Below are positions 8,497 through 17,093 of a stretch of DNA of 64,000 nucleotides, piece after piece. Location of the stretch: the NCBI RefSeq assembly GCF_000733725.1, contig NZ_JMQM01000001.1:186001-250000 (forward strand). Direction: 5' to 3'. The notes beneath the pieces are model-generated. The model worked only from the letters and a program-made list of their open reading frames with translations. It made no database searches and was not told the DNA's origin. The DNA is from Nitratireductor basaltis (GTDB lineage: Bacteria > Pseudomonadota > Alphaproteobacteria > Rhizobiales > Rhizobiaceae). Within the stretch, counting starts at the first letter, position 1; each line of letters opens with the position of its first letter. The position numbers and the translations under genes were made by a program.

Positions 8497-8526
8497 ACGG
8501 CCCGGAGCGGCGACGCTTCGGGCCGT
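8497..8526. terminator. perfect GCGA-capped hairpin between convergent genes
   Basis: A 13-bp stem (outer ACGGCCCG with CGGGCCGT, inner GAGCG with CGCTT including one G-T pair) is capped by a GCGA tetraloop. It lies between the convergent GNAT and azoreductase genes and can serve both strands. Confidence 0.7.
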
Positions 8527-8532
8527 ATCGTT

Positions 8533-9204
8533 TCAGGCAGCAACCGCGGCCACGTTGGCGGCCAGTTTCATAGCCAGTGCGCGTGCATTCTGATGTGCGT
8601 CATCGATGGAGCGGCGGTGGCGGTCATCCTTGAATTCCTGATACTCGATGGCGATGGTGTGAATGGCCTCTTGAGCCACGCCCCAATAATGGGCGCAGGC
8701 TCCAATGGCCGGGTCGAGCGCGTTGAGGTGAGCGCGTATTCCGCCGGGTGCGAACCCGAACTCGCCGCGGGCGGACAGCACGACGAGTGTCTTCCCGCTC
8801 AGGACTGGTTCAATCGGAAAATCGCCTCGTGAAAGGTCGAATGAGAAGGTGCGGCCGATACGGGCCACATGATCCACCCAGGCCTTGAGTGCTGCCGGCA
8901 TGCCGTAATTGTACATCGGCGCACCAAGCACGATGATGTCCGAAGCCACGACTTCATCGACCAGTTCATCCGACAGCGCCAGTCGCTCTCGCATCCAGTT
9001 CTCGCGCTGATCTGCTGGGGTGAAGGCAGCGTGAATGAAATCACTGGTGATGGCGGGCGGTGGTGTCTGGCCGACATCACGACGGATGACGCGGGCGCTT
9101 GCATGGGTGCCGAGATAGGCATCCATGAAGGTCTTGGTCAGTTGGCGGGTGAGGGATCTCTCTTCAAGCTGTGCGCTTGAATCGATGTGCAGCAAAGTCG
9201 TCAT
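8533..9204 (-). CDS. azoR: FMN-dependent NADH:quinone oxidoreductase / azoreductase
   Basis: The 223-residue protein begins MTTLLHIDSSAQLEERSLTRQL, where the flavodoxin-like FMN phosphate loop HIDSSAQ-xxxS is evident. VLGAPMYNYGMPAALKAWVDHV (near residues 93-114) is the AzoR signature contacting FMN, and SARGEFGF is the second flavin loop. AzoR enzymes reduce quinones and azo compounds with NAD(P)H. ATG 9204 has AAAGGA upstream. The gene is divergent from a LysR regulator beginning at 9322, and a symmetrical operator candidate (9292-9306) lies between them, so that regulator probably controls azoR. Confidence 0.88.
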   Translation of the reverse strand: MTTLLHIDSSAQLEERSLTRQLTKTFMDAYLGTHASARVIRRDVGQTPPPAITSDFIHAAFTPADQRENWMRERLALSDELVDEVVASDIIVLGAPMYNYGMPAALKAWVDHVARIGRTFSFDLSRGDFPIEPVLSGKTLVVLSARGEFGFAPGGIRAHLNALDPAIGACAHYWGVAQEAIHTIAIEYQEFKDDRHRRSIDDAHQNARALAMKLAANVAAVAA

Positions 9205-9291
9205 GCGCAGGTCCTTTCGCGGCTTTGAGGGTCTGGGCTTGTGCTACGCATCGGCAGGACACTTGGCCAAAGCGAATATCTCAGCCATAAG

Positions 9292-9306
9292 ATGAATGAG
9301 ATTCAT
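9292..9306. promoter_or_regulatory. palindromic operator candidate between azoR and lysR
   Basis: ATGAAT-GAG-ATTCAT is a perfect inverted repeat located 15 bp before the LysR start and 88 bp before the azoR start. It fits a LysR-type site in a divergent control region. Confidence 0.4.
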
Positions 9307-9321
9307 CATGAGATCAGAACC

Positions 9322-10218
9322 ATGCGTCGATTGCCGCCCTTGCATGCACTGCGCGCGTTCGAAGCTGCAGCGCGTCACTTGCATTTCTCCAAGGCTGCCG
9401 AGGAATTGGCTCTTACACCTACCGCTATCAGCCATCAGGTCAGGCAATTGGAGGCGCTGCTGGGTGTTCAGCTCTTTCACCGTTATCCGCGGCCGGTCCG
9501 GCTCACTGCTGATGGTGCAGCACTCTATCCGGTGCTGCGTGATGCGCTCGACGAGATCGCGGCCAAGATCGCCGAGCTGTCGAATAGTGGTGGTGCAGAG
9601 CCGCTGGCGGTTTCCGTCACACTGGCATTTGCCAGTCGCTGGTTGATGCCCCGCCTGCAGCGGCTACAGAATGAGACGGGGCTTCGTATAACCGTTGAAG
9701 CTGATGATCGCATTGCCAATCTTCATGGCGATACGGTTGATCTGGCGATCCGCTATTGCGCCAGTCCATCAAGCGGAGGGCGCTGGCAGAGGCTGTTTCA
9801 AGATCACTTCATCCCGGTTGCCGCACCAACGCTGTGTCCCGCCGGTGTAGAAGAGCTGGCTGTGCATGACATCGCGAAACTGCCCCTGATCCACTACAGG
9901 TGGAAGAACCAGACGCTGGACGCACCCGACTGGCAGAAATGGTTCTCCTTCGCGATCAAGGCACGCACCCAGATTGCGGTGGCGCAGGAGTTTTCGGAAG
10001 AGGTGTTGGCAATCGATGCTGCCGTTGCGGGGCAGGGGGTCGTGCTTGCTTCCCAAGTGCTGGTGAGCGACCTTCTTGCAAGCGGTCAGCTGGTGCAGCT
10101 TTCCCCAATGGACTTGCCCGGTCCCTCTTGTTGGGCGGTGCATCTTTCCAGCCATCCACGCCAGGCCGAGATCAACCGGCTTATCGAGTGGATGCGGCAG
10201 TCGCATATCGGTGATTAA
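9322..10218 (+). CDS. LysR-family regulator, GcvA-like
   Basis: ATG 9322 yields the canonical GcvA-group N-terminus MRRLPPLHALRAFEAAARH, giving 298 residues. The helix-turn-helix is HFSKAAEELALTPTAISHQVRQLEALLGVQLFHR. The effector domain has the subgroup strings LAFASRWLMPRLQRLQ, GDTVDLAIRYC and EFSEEVLAIDAAVAGQGVVLAS. GcvA-like regulators control very varied genes, so function comes from context: it is divergent from azoR and shares a 117-bp control region with it. Regulation of azoR in response to a quinone or electrophile is plausible but inferred. Confidence 0.88.
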   Translation: MRRLPPLHALRAFEAAARHLHFSKAAEELALTPTAISHQVRQLEALLGVQLFHRYPRPVRLTADGAALYPVLRDALDEIAAKIAELSNSGGAEPLAVSVTLAFASRWLMPRLQRLQNETGLRITVEADDRIANLHGDTVDLAIRYCASPSSGGRWQRLFQDHFIPVAAPTLCPAGVEELAVHDIAKLPLIHYRWKNQTLDAPDWQKWFSFAIKARTQIAVAQEFSEEVLAIDAAVAGQGVVLASQVLVSDLLASGQLVQLSPMDLPGPSCWAVHLSSHPRQAEINRLIEWMRQSHIGD

Positions 10219-10225
10219 CGGAAAA

Positions 10226-10253
10226 AGCCCCCGCATCGGGTGATGCGAGGGCT
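10226..10253. terminator. convergent terminator hairpin
   Basis: AGCCC-C-CGCATC pairs with GATGCG-A-GGGCT around a GGGT loop, with one mismatch. On the minus strand the stem is followed by TTTTTCC, a good uridine run for the SCP2-like gene; it can also close the LysR transcript. Confidence 0.7.
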
Positions 10254-10280
10254 TCCTGAACTTGTGGTCAGTCTTGTGGC

Positions 10281-10562
10281 CTAGAGCACCTGGCTCAGCT
10301 GCATCGCCACGCTCATGTCGCCATCGACCTTTAGCTTGCCCTGCATGAAAGCAGCGGTCGGGTCGAGGTCGCCGGAGACGAGGCTTTCAAGATCATCCTT
10401 GGCAAGGCTGATCGTGCAGTCGGCCGGCTGGTCGTCCTGGCTGACCTTGCTGCCGTCGATCACGATTACGCCTTCGCTGCCACAGTCGAACTTGACCGAC
10501 TTGTCGAAGCTCGAGCCTTCCACGCGCTGACCGATTTTGCCGGCGATTTCATCCATTCCCAT
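10281..10562 (-). CDS. SCP2 sterol-binding-domain protein
   Basis: This 93-residue protein is a single SCP2-like domain. Features are the N-terminal helix MGMDEIAGKIGQRV, the strands VKFDCGSEGVIVIDGSKV, then DCTISLAKDDLESLVSGDLDPTAAFMQGKLKVDGDMSVAMQL, which carries the diagnostic DPxxAFMxGKLKxxGD motif. Stand-alone bacterial SCP2 proteins bind hydrophobic ligands such as lipids or acyl-CoA; the ligand here is unknown. The gene lies downstream of the MarR gene on the same strand with a 114-bp gap. Confidence 0.85.
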   Translation of the reverse strand: MGMDEIAGKIGQRVEGSSFDKSVKFDCGSEGVIVIDGSKVSQDDQPADCTISLAKDDLESLVSGDLDPTAAFMQGKLKVDGDMSVAMQLSQVL

Positions 10563-10676
10563 CGGGCCACTCCCAAATCCGAATTGCGTTCCTGACGGGC
10601 GGGCTCGCCCGTGCCCCAGCAGCCGGCCTAGACCAGCATCGAGCGTTCCGGAACTAACAGGACTTTTACGTGCACG

Positions 10677-11240
10677 TCAATGGGAATTGCGAATGAGACC
10701 AGAGGCTTCAGCGGTAGACCGGTCAGCGCCGCTGCCGACAAGCAGGCGGTCGAGCAGCATGACGAGCTGGTCGCGGTTTTCTTCGCCGCCAAGTCGTTCG
10801 AGCATGCGTTCCTCGTGCTCGTTCCACAGCTTGCACATGTGAGACACGAATTCCTCACCGGCTTCCGTCAGATAGAGCGAATGCGAACGACGATCGTTCT
10901 CGCCCTTGCGCCTCTCAGCAAAACCGCGCGCCTCCAGGCTGTCCATCAGCGCGACGAAATTCGCACGCTTGATACCGAGTTCCTCGGCGATTGTCGTCTG
11001 CTTCTGACCCGGATGATTGGCAATCATTGCGAGTACGGAGAACTCTGCCGGCCGCAAGCGGCTGGTGGAGAAGGTCTCGATGAAGTCCTGAAAAACGAGA
11101 AGCTGTGCCCGGCGCAGCTTGTGATCAAGGATCGAGGTCATGCAGGGCAGACCCGACTGTCCGGTCTGGTCCCGGTTGGCGATGGTGTTCGTGCCCGTAT
11201 TGCAGCAGGCACTCTTTTCCCGTGCGGAAGGTTCAATCAT
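10677..11240 (-). CDS. MarR-family transcriptional regulator
   Basis: I chose ATG 11240 because TTGGAGTTTCC precedes it, giving 187 residues. The winged helix runs LRPAEFSVLAMIANHPGQKQTTIAEELGIKRANFVALMDSLEARGFAERRKGENDRRSHSLYLTEAGEEF, with the DRR of the MarR wing. The dimer helices flank it. The unusual N-terminus (about 33 residues, with a Cys pair in SACCNTG) is longer than in typical MarR proteins. MarR proteins usually repress their own operon and release DNA on binding aromatic ligands or on thiol oxidation. A palindrome at 11355-11367 is a candidate operator. Confidence 0.87.
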   Translation of the reverse strand: MIEPSAREKSACCNTGTNTIANRDQTGQSGLPCMTSILDHKLRRAQLLVFQDFIETFSTSRLRPAEFSVLAMIANHPGQKQTTIAEELGIKRANFVALMDSLEARGFAERRKGENDRRSHSLYLTEAGEEFVSHMCKLWNEHEERMLERLGGEENRDQLVMLLDRLLVGSGADRSTAEASGLIRNSH

Positions 11241-11354
11241 GGAAACTCCAAAAGTCATGCGTCATAAAAAATCCACCGGAACACCCGGTGCTGGGCAAAA
11301 TTCGGCGGCGTGCCACCTGGCTCGTTAGCGCTCAAAACAATCCGCTGACCGAGT

Positions 11355-11367
11355 CATAATCATTATG
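11355..11367. promoter_or_regulatory. palindrome upstream of marR, possible operator
   Basis: CATAAT-C-ATTATG is a perfect AT-rich inverted repeat about 115 bp before the marR start in a GC-rich setting. It fits a MarR-type operator. The rest of 11241-11450 shows no gene. Confidence 0.35.
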
Positions 11368-11453
11368 TGCGAATATGCGCTGGCCGCAACAATCGGCTGC
11401 GCGACATATGGTCCTTGGCAATGATGCTGCGTTGACGGAGGCAGGAACGTAAG

Positions 11454-11473
11454 GGCCCGGCAGGCGCCGGGCC
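11454..11473 (-). terminator. hairpin at end of the flagellar operon
   Basis: GGCCCGGC and GCCGGGCC form a perfect 8-bp stem with loop AGGC, just downstream of the last flagellar gene (stop at 11481). There is no uridine run. Confidence 0.5.
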
Positions 11474-11480
11474 GAAACCG

Positions 11481-11966
11481 CTACTCGTCGGGGCCGATAC
11501 GCCGGCGCATGGCATTGTCACGTATCTCGTCCTTGCCGAGATAGTCGATCTGCTCCACGAGCACGTCATGCACCAGCTTGTCGCCGACGCGCTCGTTGAT
11601 GCTGTCGCGAATGCCATCGCGCATCGCGTCGAGATCAAGCTCCTTGTGCCGGGAATAGTCGATCTGCGGGTTTGAATAGAGATGCGCGTGGAGCTGGTCG
11701 ACGAAAAGCACCTCCGGCGGCACCGAAAGCTTTTTCAGCTTTTCCGGCTCGACCGTGTAGACGAGGCGGGCGAGGAAATAGCCCGAAACCTGGCCGTCGC
11801 TGACAACCGGTACAGAGATCACGCCCGTATTCACGTAATCCAGCCCGCCGAAAAAGGCCGGCGGTGGCTCTGCCACCTTCTCCGCCTGTGCCGTCTTGAA
11901 CCCGTAGAAGACGGCTCCCAGCGAAGCTGCACAGATCCACAGTGCGGCGAAGATGAACTTGATCAT
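11481..11966 (-). CDS. membrane-anchored protein resembling FliL, flagellar locus
   Basis: This 161-residue protein has one N-terminal membrane helix (IKFIFAALWICAASLGAVFYGF) and a periplasmic domain. The domain layout resembles FliL: a strand pair GYFLARLVYTVEPEKLKKL, then DAMRDGIRDSINERVGDKLVHDVLVEQIDYLGKDEIRDN. It is distinct from the recognisable fliL at 34946. It is the last gene of the minus-strand flagellar run, and its ATG overlaps the stop of the preceding gene by 4 bases. A role in stator or basal-body support is inferred from location and fold resemblance only. Confidence 0.6.
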   Translation of the reverse strand: MIKFIFAALWICAASLGAVFYGFKTAQAEKVAEPPPAFFGGLDYVNTGVISVPVVSDGQVSGYFLARLVYTVEPEKLKKLSVPPEVLFVDQLHAHLYSNPQIDYSRHKELDLDAMRDGIRDSINERVGDKLVHDVLVEQIDYLGKDEIRDNAMRRRIGPDE

Positions 11967-12388
11967 GCGCCTGCCGGTGCCGCGCTGGCAAATTCACGGG
12001 CGGAGTATGTGCCATCTGCCTGCGCCCGTTCGATGGCGTCCTGCACCAACTCGGCGATCTCACCAACTGCGCCCAGATGCATCTCGATGGCGCGGGCGTT
12101 GATCGACAGGCGCTCGCGCATGTTTCTCACTGCATCCACGACCGCCTGTGACGGTTCGCTGTTGCCGAGTGCGCGAAAGGCCTTGCCGAGTTCATAGAGA
12201 TAGCGGCTCTTGCGGGTGTTCGAAGCCTTCAGGTCATAGTTCGGGTTACCCTTGATGGCTGCGGTTTCCTCGTCGATGAAGCTCTCGATACGAGCGACTA
12301 GATTGAGCAGACCGGCTTCTGGCCCTGAGGTCTCCTCGGTCGGCGCAGATGCATTGGCAGCGTTCATTGGAAATCTGTCCTGGTTCAT
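11963..12388 (-). CDS. possible FlgN-type flagellar chaperone
   Basis: The protein has about 141 residues from ATG 12388 (MNQDRFPMNAANASAP). After a low-complexity start it is predicted helical: LLNLVARIESFIDEETAAIKG, then NTRKSRYLYELGKAFRALG and VVDAVRNMRERLSINARAIEMHLGAVGEIAELVQDAIERA. Early helices with a conserved acidic/aromatic face and a long C-terminal amphipathic helix match the layout of FlgN, the export chaperone for FlgK and FlgL. Its place between flgJ and a FliL-like gene supports a flagellar role. Similarity is structural rather than motif-based. Confidence 0.5.
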   Translation of the reverse strand: MNQDRFPMNAANASAPTEETSGPEAGLLNLVARIESFIDEETAAIKGNPNYDLKASNTRKSRYLYELGKAFRALGNSEPSQAVVDAVRNMRERLSINARAIEMHLGAVGEIAELVQDAIERAQADGTYSAREFASAAPAGA

Positions 12389-12411
12389 TGCGGGTTCCAA
12401 TTCTCAAAGTC

Positions 12412-12996
12412 TCAGGGCTTGGCGCTGTTGGCCTTCGCCGCCATGTCCATATCCAGCGCTTTGGCAGCCTGGCGTTCGATCTCTTCAACCAGCGCCTCGG
12501 AAAGGTCTTCCTGCAGGCGGGCTTCTTCCGGCTTGCCGGAGATGCCGGCAATGGCCACTTTCTTCTCTCCGTCCAAATAGTGGTCGGAGAGGACACGCTC
12601 GGCAATGCCGATACCGCCCCTGGTGGCAATGGATTCAGCCACCTGCTGCGCGAGCAGTCCCTGCCACATCTCGCCTGCAAGGCCTTCGCCGTAAACACTC
12701 TGCGTGTCTTCCGGCATCATGGTTTTCAGGAAGTTCTGCAGGACCATCGCCTCGAACTTCACGAAATGCTCCGGTGGCCGCGCTGCAACCTTGTCCGTTG
12801 AAGTGTCGGGCTTGGCGGTCATCGACTTGGCGCGGAAATCTGCAGCAAAGCTCATGGCGGACGCACTTGCCTGGCTGCTGCGCGCCGTGCGCTGCGACGA
12901 CTGCGCCTGCAGTTTCTCACGCGCGGCTGCAAGCCTTGCCGGATCGGCAGCCTTTGCCACGTCCATCAGAATGTCGCCGGGTGGTTTGATGGCCAC
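12412..12996 (-). CDS. flgJ: rod-binding protein FlgJ (N-terminal domain type)
   Basis: The protein has 194 residues, starting at GTG 12996 (MAIKPPGDILMDVAKAADP). The rod-binding domain is at about residues 75-140: FVKFEAMVLQNFLKTMMPED, then EGLAGEMWQGLLAQQVAESIATRGGIGIAERVL. It ends with a charged tail and has no glucosaminidase domain, unlike enterobacterial FlgJ (about 310 residues). The domain caps or scaffolds the rod during assembly. The missing wall-cutting function is probably supplied by the transglycosylase at 22974. Confidence 0.8.
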   Translation of the reverse strand: MAIKPPGDILMDVAKAADPARLAAAREKLQAQSSQRTARSSQASASAMSFAADFRAKSMTAKPDTSTDKVAARPPEHFVKFEAMVLQNFLKTMMPEDTQSVYGEGLAGEMWQGLLAQQVAESIATRGGIGIAERVLSDHYLDGEKKVAIAGISGKPEEARLQEDLSEALVEEIERQAAKALDMDMAAKANSAKP

Positions 12997-13067
12997 GGGT
13001 ATTCAATCCTGTTGTTGCTGGTAAACACTATGGCAGGGAAAGCTTGTGGCAGGCTTGCGAGACATCT

Positions 13068-13460
13068 CTAGTCGGCTTTTGACGTATCGATTATCTGCAG
13101 AAGTTCCAGCAGTGCCTTTTCTTCGTGATCTCGATCCAGCTTGGATGCGAGAACGCGACGGTTATTCTCCGCGGTACGGGCGCGCGTTCTAGCCGTGGCG
13201 ACATGCTCGGCTTCGACCTGCGATGCCATTTTGGCCTTCTCGGCCCTGTCGAGCGCTGCACCGATGCGGCGGTGATAGAGTTCGGGAAAAAGTTCAGCCA
13301 GGCCATCATCGTCTTCGAAATGTCGTGCGATTTCCGCAGCCTCGGTGGAGGCCGCCTCGGCTTGACGTAGATGCGCGGCCTGCCGCGTTTCGTGGAGGCG
13401 CTTCAACTTGCCTTGAAGGTCGACCAGGCGGGCCAGGCGCCTTTCGCGTCGCTTGTCCAT
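13068..13460 (-). CDS. coiled-coil protein, candidate FliJ
   Basis: This 130-residue, almost wholly helical and highly charged protein reads MDKRRERRLARLVDLQGKLKRLHETRQAAHL and continues through EAEHVATARTRARTAENNRRVLASKLDRDHEEKALLELLQ. Size and antiparallel coiled-coil character match FliJ, the stalk-like activator of the FliI ATPase. No other fliJ is visible in the locus. Its ATG overlaps the fliR stop by one base. Coiled-coil composition alone is weak evidence, so this is a candidate assignment. Confidence 0.55.
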   Translation of the reverse strand: MDKRRERRLARLVDLQGKLKRLHETRQAAHLRQAEAASTEAAEIARHFEDDDGLAELFPELYHRRIGAALDRAEKAKMASQVEAEHVATARTRARTAENNRRVLASKLDRDHEEKALLELLQIIDTSKAD

Positions 13461-14221
13461 CAGCGCCCCAATGTCGTCGGCAGGAAGCCGTCAGCCATGA
13501 GCGAAAGGAAGGTCGAAATCCCGAAATAGGTGAGGACCAATCCGCCGGCGATCACGAAGGGGAGGGAGATGAAATAGATCGGAATCTGCGGCGTCAGCTT
13601 GTTCAAAAGACCGATGGCGAGATTCACCAGGATCGCATAGGCGAGATACGGGCTGCCAAGCCGCAGCATGATGAAAAAGGATTCAGCCAGCGTGTCAGTC
13701 AGGTCGATCAGCGCCGTCTGGGCGTTGAAGAGCGCATCCACTGGCGCGACGCGGTAAGAGGCGGCAAGCGCCTGCACCACCGCATGGTGAAAGTCCAAGA
13801 CGAAAAGCAGAAGCAGCGCGGAGAACGAAATGATGGCCGCAATGGCCGGCTGAGGTTCGTTCTCTTCAATCGCGATGCCGCCTGCCGCCATGCCAAAGCC
13901 GGACATCATGGCAATCGCAGCCGCGATGAACTGAACCGACAAGAGGTAGAAGCGTGCGACCAGCCCGATCAGTGCGCCGATCAGCAGTTCCGACCCGATG
14001 AGGAAGAGAAGCCGGGTAGGGCTCGTTCCCACATGGGGCGCGATCGCGTCCCATAGCGGCAGAGTGAGTGCCAGGCTTGCGCCGACCGCAACGAACAATC
14101 GCACCTGCATCGGCACACGCGCGGAGCCGAGGCCGGGAAGGAACAGGAAGCACGCCCCGATGCGACAGAATGCGAGGAACGCTGTCAGGATCGCGGTGTT
14201 GAGGACGACAGCGCTCAGCAT
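13460..14221 (-). CDS. fliR: flagellar export gate protein FliR
   Basis: The 253-residue membrane protein starts at ATG 14221 (MLSAVVLNTAILTAFLAFCRIGACF). Features typical of FliR are the early FCRIGACFLFLPGLGSARVP, the conserved GSELLIGALIGLVARFYLLSVQF in the middle, and helices running to GGLVLTYFGISTFLSLMADGF. FliR forms the export gate core with FliP and FliQ in the inner membrane. It lies downstream of flhA, separated by a RIME-like repeat at 14258-14408. Confidence 0.92.
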   Translation of the reverse strand: MLSAVVLNTAILTAFLAFCRIGACFLFLPGLGSARVPMQVRLFVAVGASLALTLPLWDAIAPHVGTSPTRLLFLIGSELLIGALIGLVARFYLLSVQFIAAAIAMMSGFGMAAGGIAIEENEPQPAIAAIISFSALLLLFVLDFHHAVVQALAASYRVAPVDALFNAQTALIDLTDTLAESFFIMLRLGSPYLAYAILVNLAIGLLNKLTPQIPIYFISLPFVIAGGLVLTYFGISTFLSLMADGFLPTTLGR

Positions 14222-14257
14222 GGGATGATTGCGGTGGGCCACTGCATGCGCGTGCCT

Positions 14258-14408
14258 ACCCCCCTCTGTCCTGCCGGACATCTCCCCCACAAGGAGGCAG
14301 ATTGGCCCTCATAGATGCTTCCGCTTGCCCTGGACATCTGCGCACCGCAATTGTCGCGCGTGATCTCCCCCCTTGTGAGGGAGATGCCCGGAAGGGCAGA
14401 GGGGGGCG
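14258..14408. repeat. RIME-like palindromic intergenic element, copy 1
   Basis: This element of about 150 bp lies between flhA and fliR. Its left end contains CCCCCTCTGTCCTGCCGGAC and CATCTCCCCCACAAGG, and its right end the inverted equivalents CCCCCTTGTGAGGGAGATGC and CCGGAAGGGCAGAGGGGGG. Related copies lie at 16637-16785 and 54533-54677. The sequence is like the RIME/Bru-RS type palindromes described in rhizobia and brucellae. It has no coding capacity and interrupts an otherwise tight operon. Confidence 0.8.
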
Positions 14409-14467
14409 CGAAGGAACGCTTCCATCTGCGATGACGCTGGGTGGCAGGAACACTCACCCCATCACTC

Positions 14468-16558
14468 TCAAGAGATCGCGCCAAGGACACGCAGCTCCAC
14501 ACCCTTGGCGATCTCCACATGGGAGAGCACGGGCAGGGTCGGATACAGCCGCTCGACGATCATGCGAACATAGGGGCGGGCTTCGGGGGCGGTGACGAGG
14601 ACGAAGCGCTCGCCCGCATCGAGCTGAGCCTGAATGGCCTTGCCTGCCTCCTTGCCGAATTCCTCCAGCTGGCGCGGATCGATGTCGAATTCGCGCACTT
14701 CGCCCTTGGCATCGCGCTTGAGACTCTGGTGGAAGGCGAGGTCCCAGCGGTTGCCGAGACGCAGCACCTTCAGGACACCGCCTTCGCTCAGGTCGCCGCA
14801 GATCTGCTGCGCCATGCGGATGCGCACATGTTCGACGATCTGCTCGGTGCGACGGATATGCGGTGCAATTTCGGCAATCGCCTCGATGATCAGATGAAGA
14901 TTGCGGATCGAGATGCGCTCGGCCAGAAGCAGCTTCAACACCGCCTGCAGGCCCGGATAGGTAATGTGCGAGGTGCAGATCTCTTCCGTCAGCTTTCGGT
15001 ATTCGGGATCAAGCCGCTCGATCAGCGCCTTCATGTCCTTGTAGGAGAGAAGCTGCGGCAGGTTGTTGCGGATCACTTCGGAAAGATGCGTCAGCAGCAC
15101 GGACATGTTGTCGGCATGGGGCAGCTGCAGCCGCTTCAGGTCTTCGGCAAACATCTCCGGCACGGAGAAGGCGCGCATTCCGAAGGCGGGTTCCTTCACC
15201 TCGTCGCCCGGCAGGTCGGGTTTCGGCTTGGAACCGAGCAGGACCATGAGCTCGCCCACGCGCAACTGGTGCTCCGAAACCACCGTGCCGTGGATCTTGA
15301 TCTGGTAGTTCTTCGGCTGGATGGAGAAGTCGTCGGCAAGCCGCACTTCAGGAACGACGAAACCATATTGAGATGCGAATTTCTTGCGCATCTTGTTCAT
15401 TCGGAACGCCAGTTCCTGATGCGAGGACAATAGGCGCGTCGAAAGCTGTTTGCCGATCAGAAGTTCGATCTCGGCGGTTCGCAGCGAGGCTTTCACCGAG
15501 TCCTGTTCTTCTTCCACCTTGGACTGCTGCTTGACCTTTTCCTGCGCCTCAAATTCGGCCTTCTCGCGGGCCGCGCGGCGCGGAAGGGCATAGCCAAGGC
15601 TGGCCATGACGATGGCCAGCGCCATGAAGGGGAGGACGGGCAGGCCGGGCGTCAATGCCAGTACCGTCAGGAGCATGGCTGCAACGAAAAGGGCGCGCGG
15701 ATAAGCGCCCAGCTGTCCAAACACGGCCTGATCAGCCGAGCCGCGTGTGCCCCCTTTCGAGACCAGGAGGCCCGCTGCCAGCGAGACGATCAGCGCGGGG
15801 ATCTGTGAAACAAGCCCGTCACCCACGGACAGCTTGGTGAAGATGTCGGCGGCTTCGCCAATGCTCATGTCATGGCGCGACGCGCCGATGGCAATACCAC
15901 CGACAATGTTGATCGCCGTGATGATGAGGCCAGCAATGGCGTCGCCACGAACGAATTTGGAGGCACCGTCCATGGAGCCGAAGAAGGAACTTTCCTCCTC
16001 AAGTTCGCGGCGGCGGCGCTGCGCTTCCTTGTCATCGATGGTGCCGGCAGAAAGATCGGCATCGATCGACATCTGCTTGCCGGGAATGGCATCAAGAGTG
16101 AAGCGCGCGCCGACTTCCGCGATACGGGTCGAGCCCTTGGTGATGACGACGAAATTCACGACAACGAGAATGAGGAAGACGATGAGGCCGATCACGAAAT
16201 CGCCGCCCATCACCATTTTCGAGAAACCGCCGATCACGTATCCGGCAGCATTCGTGCCCTCGTGTCCTTCGGAGAGAATGACGCGGGTCGTGGCGATGTT
16301 CAGGGACAGCCGCATCATTGTCGCAACCAGCAGAATGGTCGGGAACGACGAGAAATCGAGCGGCCGCTGGATCCACAGCGCCACCATCAGGATCAGCACC
16401 GAAAAGGCGATCGAGAAGGCCAGGCCGATATCGATCAGGAATGCCGGGATCGGCAGAAACAGGATCGCGAGAATCGCCACAATGCCCAGCGCAAAGCCGA
16501 TATCGCGGCTATGCTTGCGCGGGACCAATCCAACCGGTGTCGTTTCACTCAGCGCCAT
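14468..16558 (-). CDS. flhA: flagellar export protein FlhA
   Basis: The 696-residue protein has eight predicted membrane helices in the first 330 residues and a large cytosolic C-terminal domain. The FHIPEP signature region is clear: [31 protein letters not shown], and [36 protein letters not shown]. FlhA forms the nonameric ring that docks chaperone-substrate complexes and uses proton-motive force. It starts at ATG 16558 and has the usual family length. A RIME-like repeat lies on each side of it. Confidence 0.95.
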   Translation of the reverse strand: MALSETTPVGLVPRKHSRDIGFALGIVAILAILFLPIPAFLIDIGLAFSIAFSVLILMVALWIQRPLDFSSFPTILLVATMMRLSLNIATTRVILSEGHEGTNAAGYVIGGFSKMVMGGDFVIGLIVFLILVVVNFVVITKGSTRIAEVGARFTLDAIPGKQMSIDADLSAGTIDDKEAQRRRRELEEESSFFGSMDGASKFVRGDAIAGLIITAINIVGGIAIGASRHDMSIGEAADIFTKLSVGDGLVSQIPALIVSLAAGLLVSKGGTRGSADQAVFGQLGAYPRALFVAAMLLTVLALTPGLPVLPFMALAIVMASLGYALPRRAAREKAEFEAQEKVKQQSKVEEEQDSVKASLRTAEIELLIGKQLSTRLLSSHQELAFRMNKMRKKFASQYGFVVPEVRLADDFSIQPKNYQIKIHGTVVSEHQLRVGELMVLLGSKPKPDLPGDEVKEPAFGMRAFSVPEMFAEDLKRLQLPHADNMSVLLTHLSEVIRNNLPQLLSYKDMKALIERLDPEYRKLTEEICTSHITYPGLQAVLKLLLAERISIRNLHLIIEAIAEIAPHIRRTEQIVEHVRIRMAQQICGDLSEGGVLKVLRLGNRWDLAFHQSLKRDAKGEVREFDIDPRQLEEFGKEAGKAIQAQLDAGERFVLVTAPEARPYVRMIVERLYPTLPVLSHVEIAKGVELRVLGAIS

Positions 16559-16636
16559 TCATGCCTCCGTAACGGGCCGGAGCATAGGAGGCGAAGCTTG
16601 TGCGAAGGTGGGGAGGGGGAGAGGATTGGCGCGCGG

Positions 16637-16785
16637 CACACCCCTCTGCCTTGCCAGGCAACTCCCCACAAGGGTGAGATTGGCTGTCGTAATCGCAGTA
16701 CCAACCTGCAAAATATAGGCGCCAGGTTTTCACGATGTATCTCCCCCTCGTTGGGAGACGTCCGACAGGATTGAGGGCGCGCGGA
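16637..16785. repeat. RIME-like palindromic intergenic element, copy 2
   Basis: This copy lies between fliQ and flhA. The left arm reads CACCCCTCTGCCTTGCCAGG then CAACTCCCCACAAGGGTGAG, and the right arm CTCCCCCTCGTTGGGAGACG then TCCGACAGGATTGAGGG. It is more degenerate than the copies at 14258 and 54533. The central part differs from them (AT-rich GCAAAATATAGG). Confidence 0.7.
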
Positions 16786-16817
16786 GAGGGCTGGGTCAAA
16801 TAACTGGCGAAGGCGCC

Positions 16818-17084
16818 CTAGAACCCGTCCTGAACGCGCTGAAAGATAACGGTCGTGAAGGAAGAAATCTGCGAGCCGACGAAGGGGCCGGAAAGAGCAA
16901 CCGTCAGCAGGATGGCCACGATCTTTGGCACGAAGGTAAGCGTTATTTCCTGCACCTGCGTCAGGGCCTGTACCAATGCGATACCCACGCCCACGACCAT
17001 CGCCACGACCACGGCAGGGCCCGAGGCGATGAGGACGGTCCAGATTGCGAATTGGACCAGATCAAGGGCGTCGGCTTCGTTCAC
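16818..17084 (-). CDS. fliQ: flagellar export gate protein FliQ
   Basis: The 88-residue protein starts at GTG 17084 (MNEADALDLVQFAIWTVL). Two membrane helices (IWTVLIASGPAVVVAMVVGVGIALVQA and IVAILLTVALSGPFVGSQI) flank the conserved TQVQEITLTFVPKI motif. Length and motif match FliQ exactly. It belongs to the FliPQR export gate. It lies 9 bp after flgD, with flhA downstream across a RIME-like repeat. Confidence 0.93.
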   Translation of the reverse strand: MNEADALDLVQFAIWTVLIASGPAVVVAMVVGVGIALVQALTQVQEITLTFVPKIVAILLTVALSGPFVGSQISSFTTVIFQRVQDGF

Positions 17085-17093
17085 GTGGGAACT

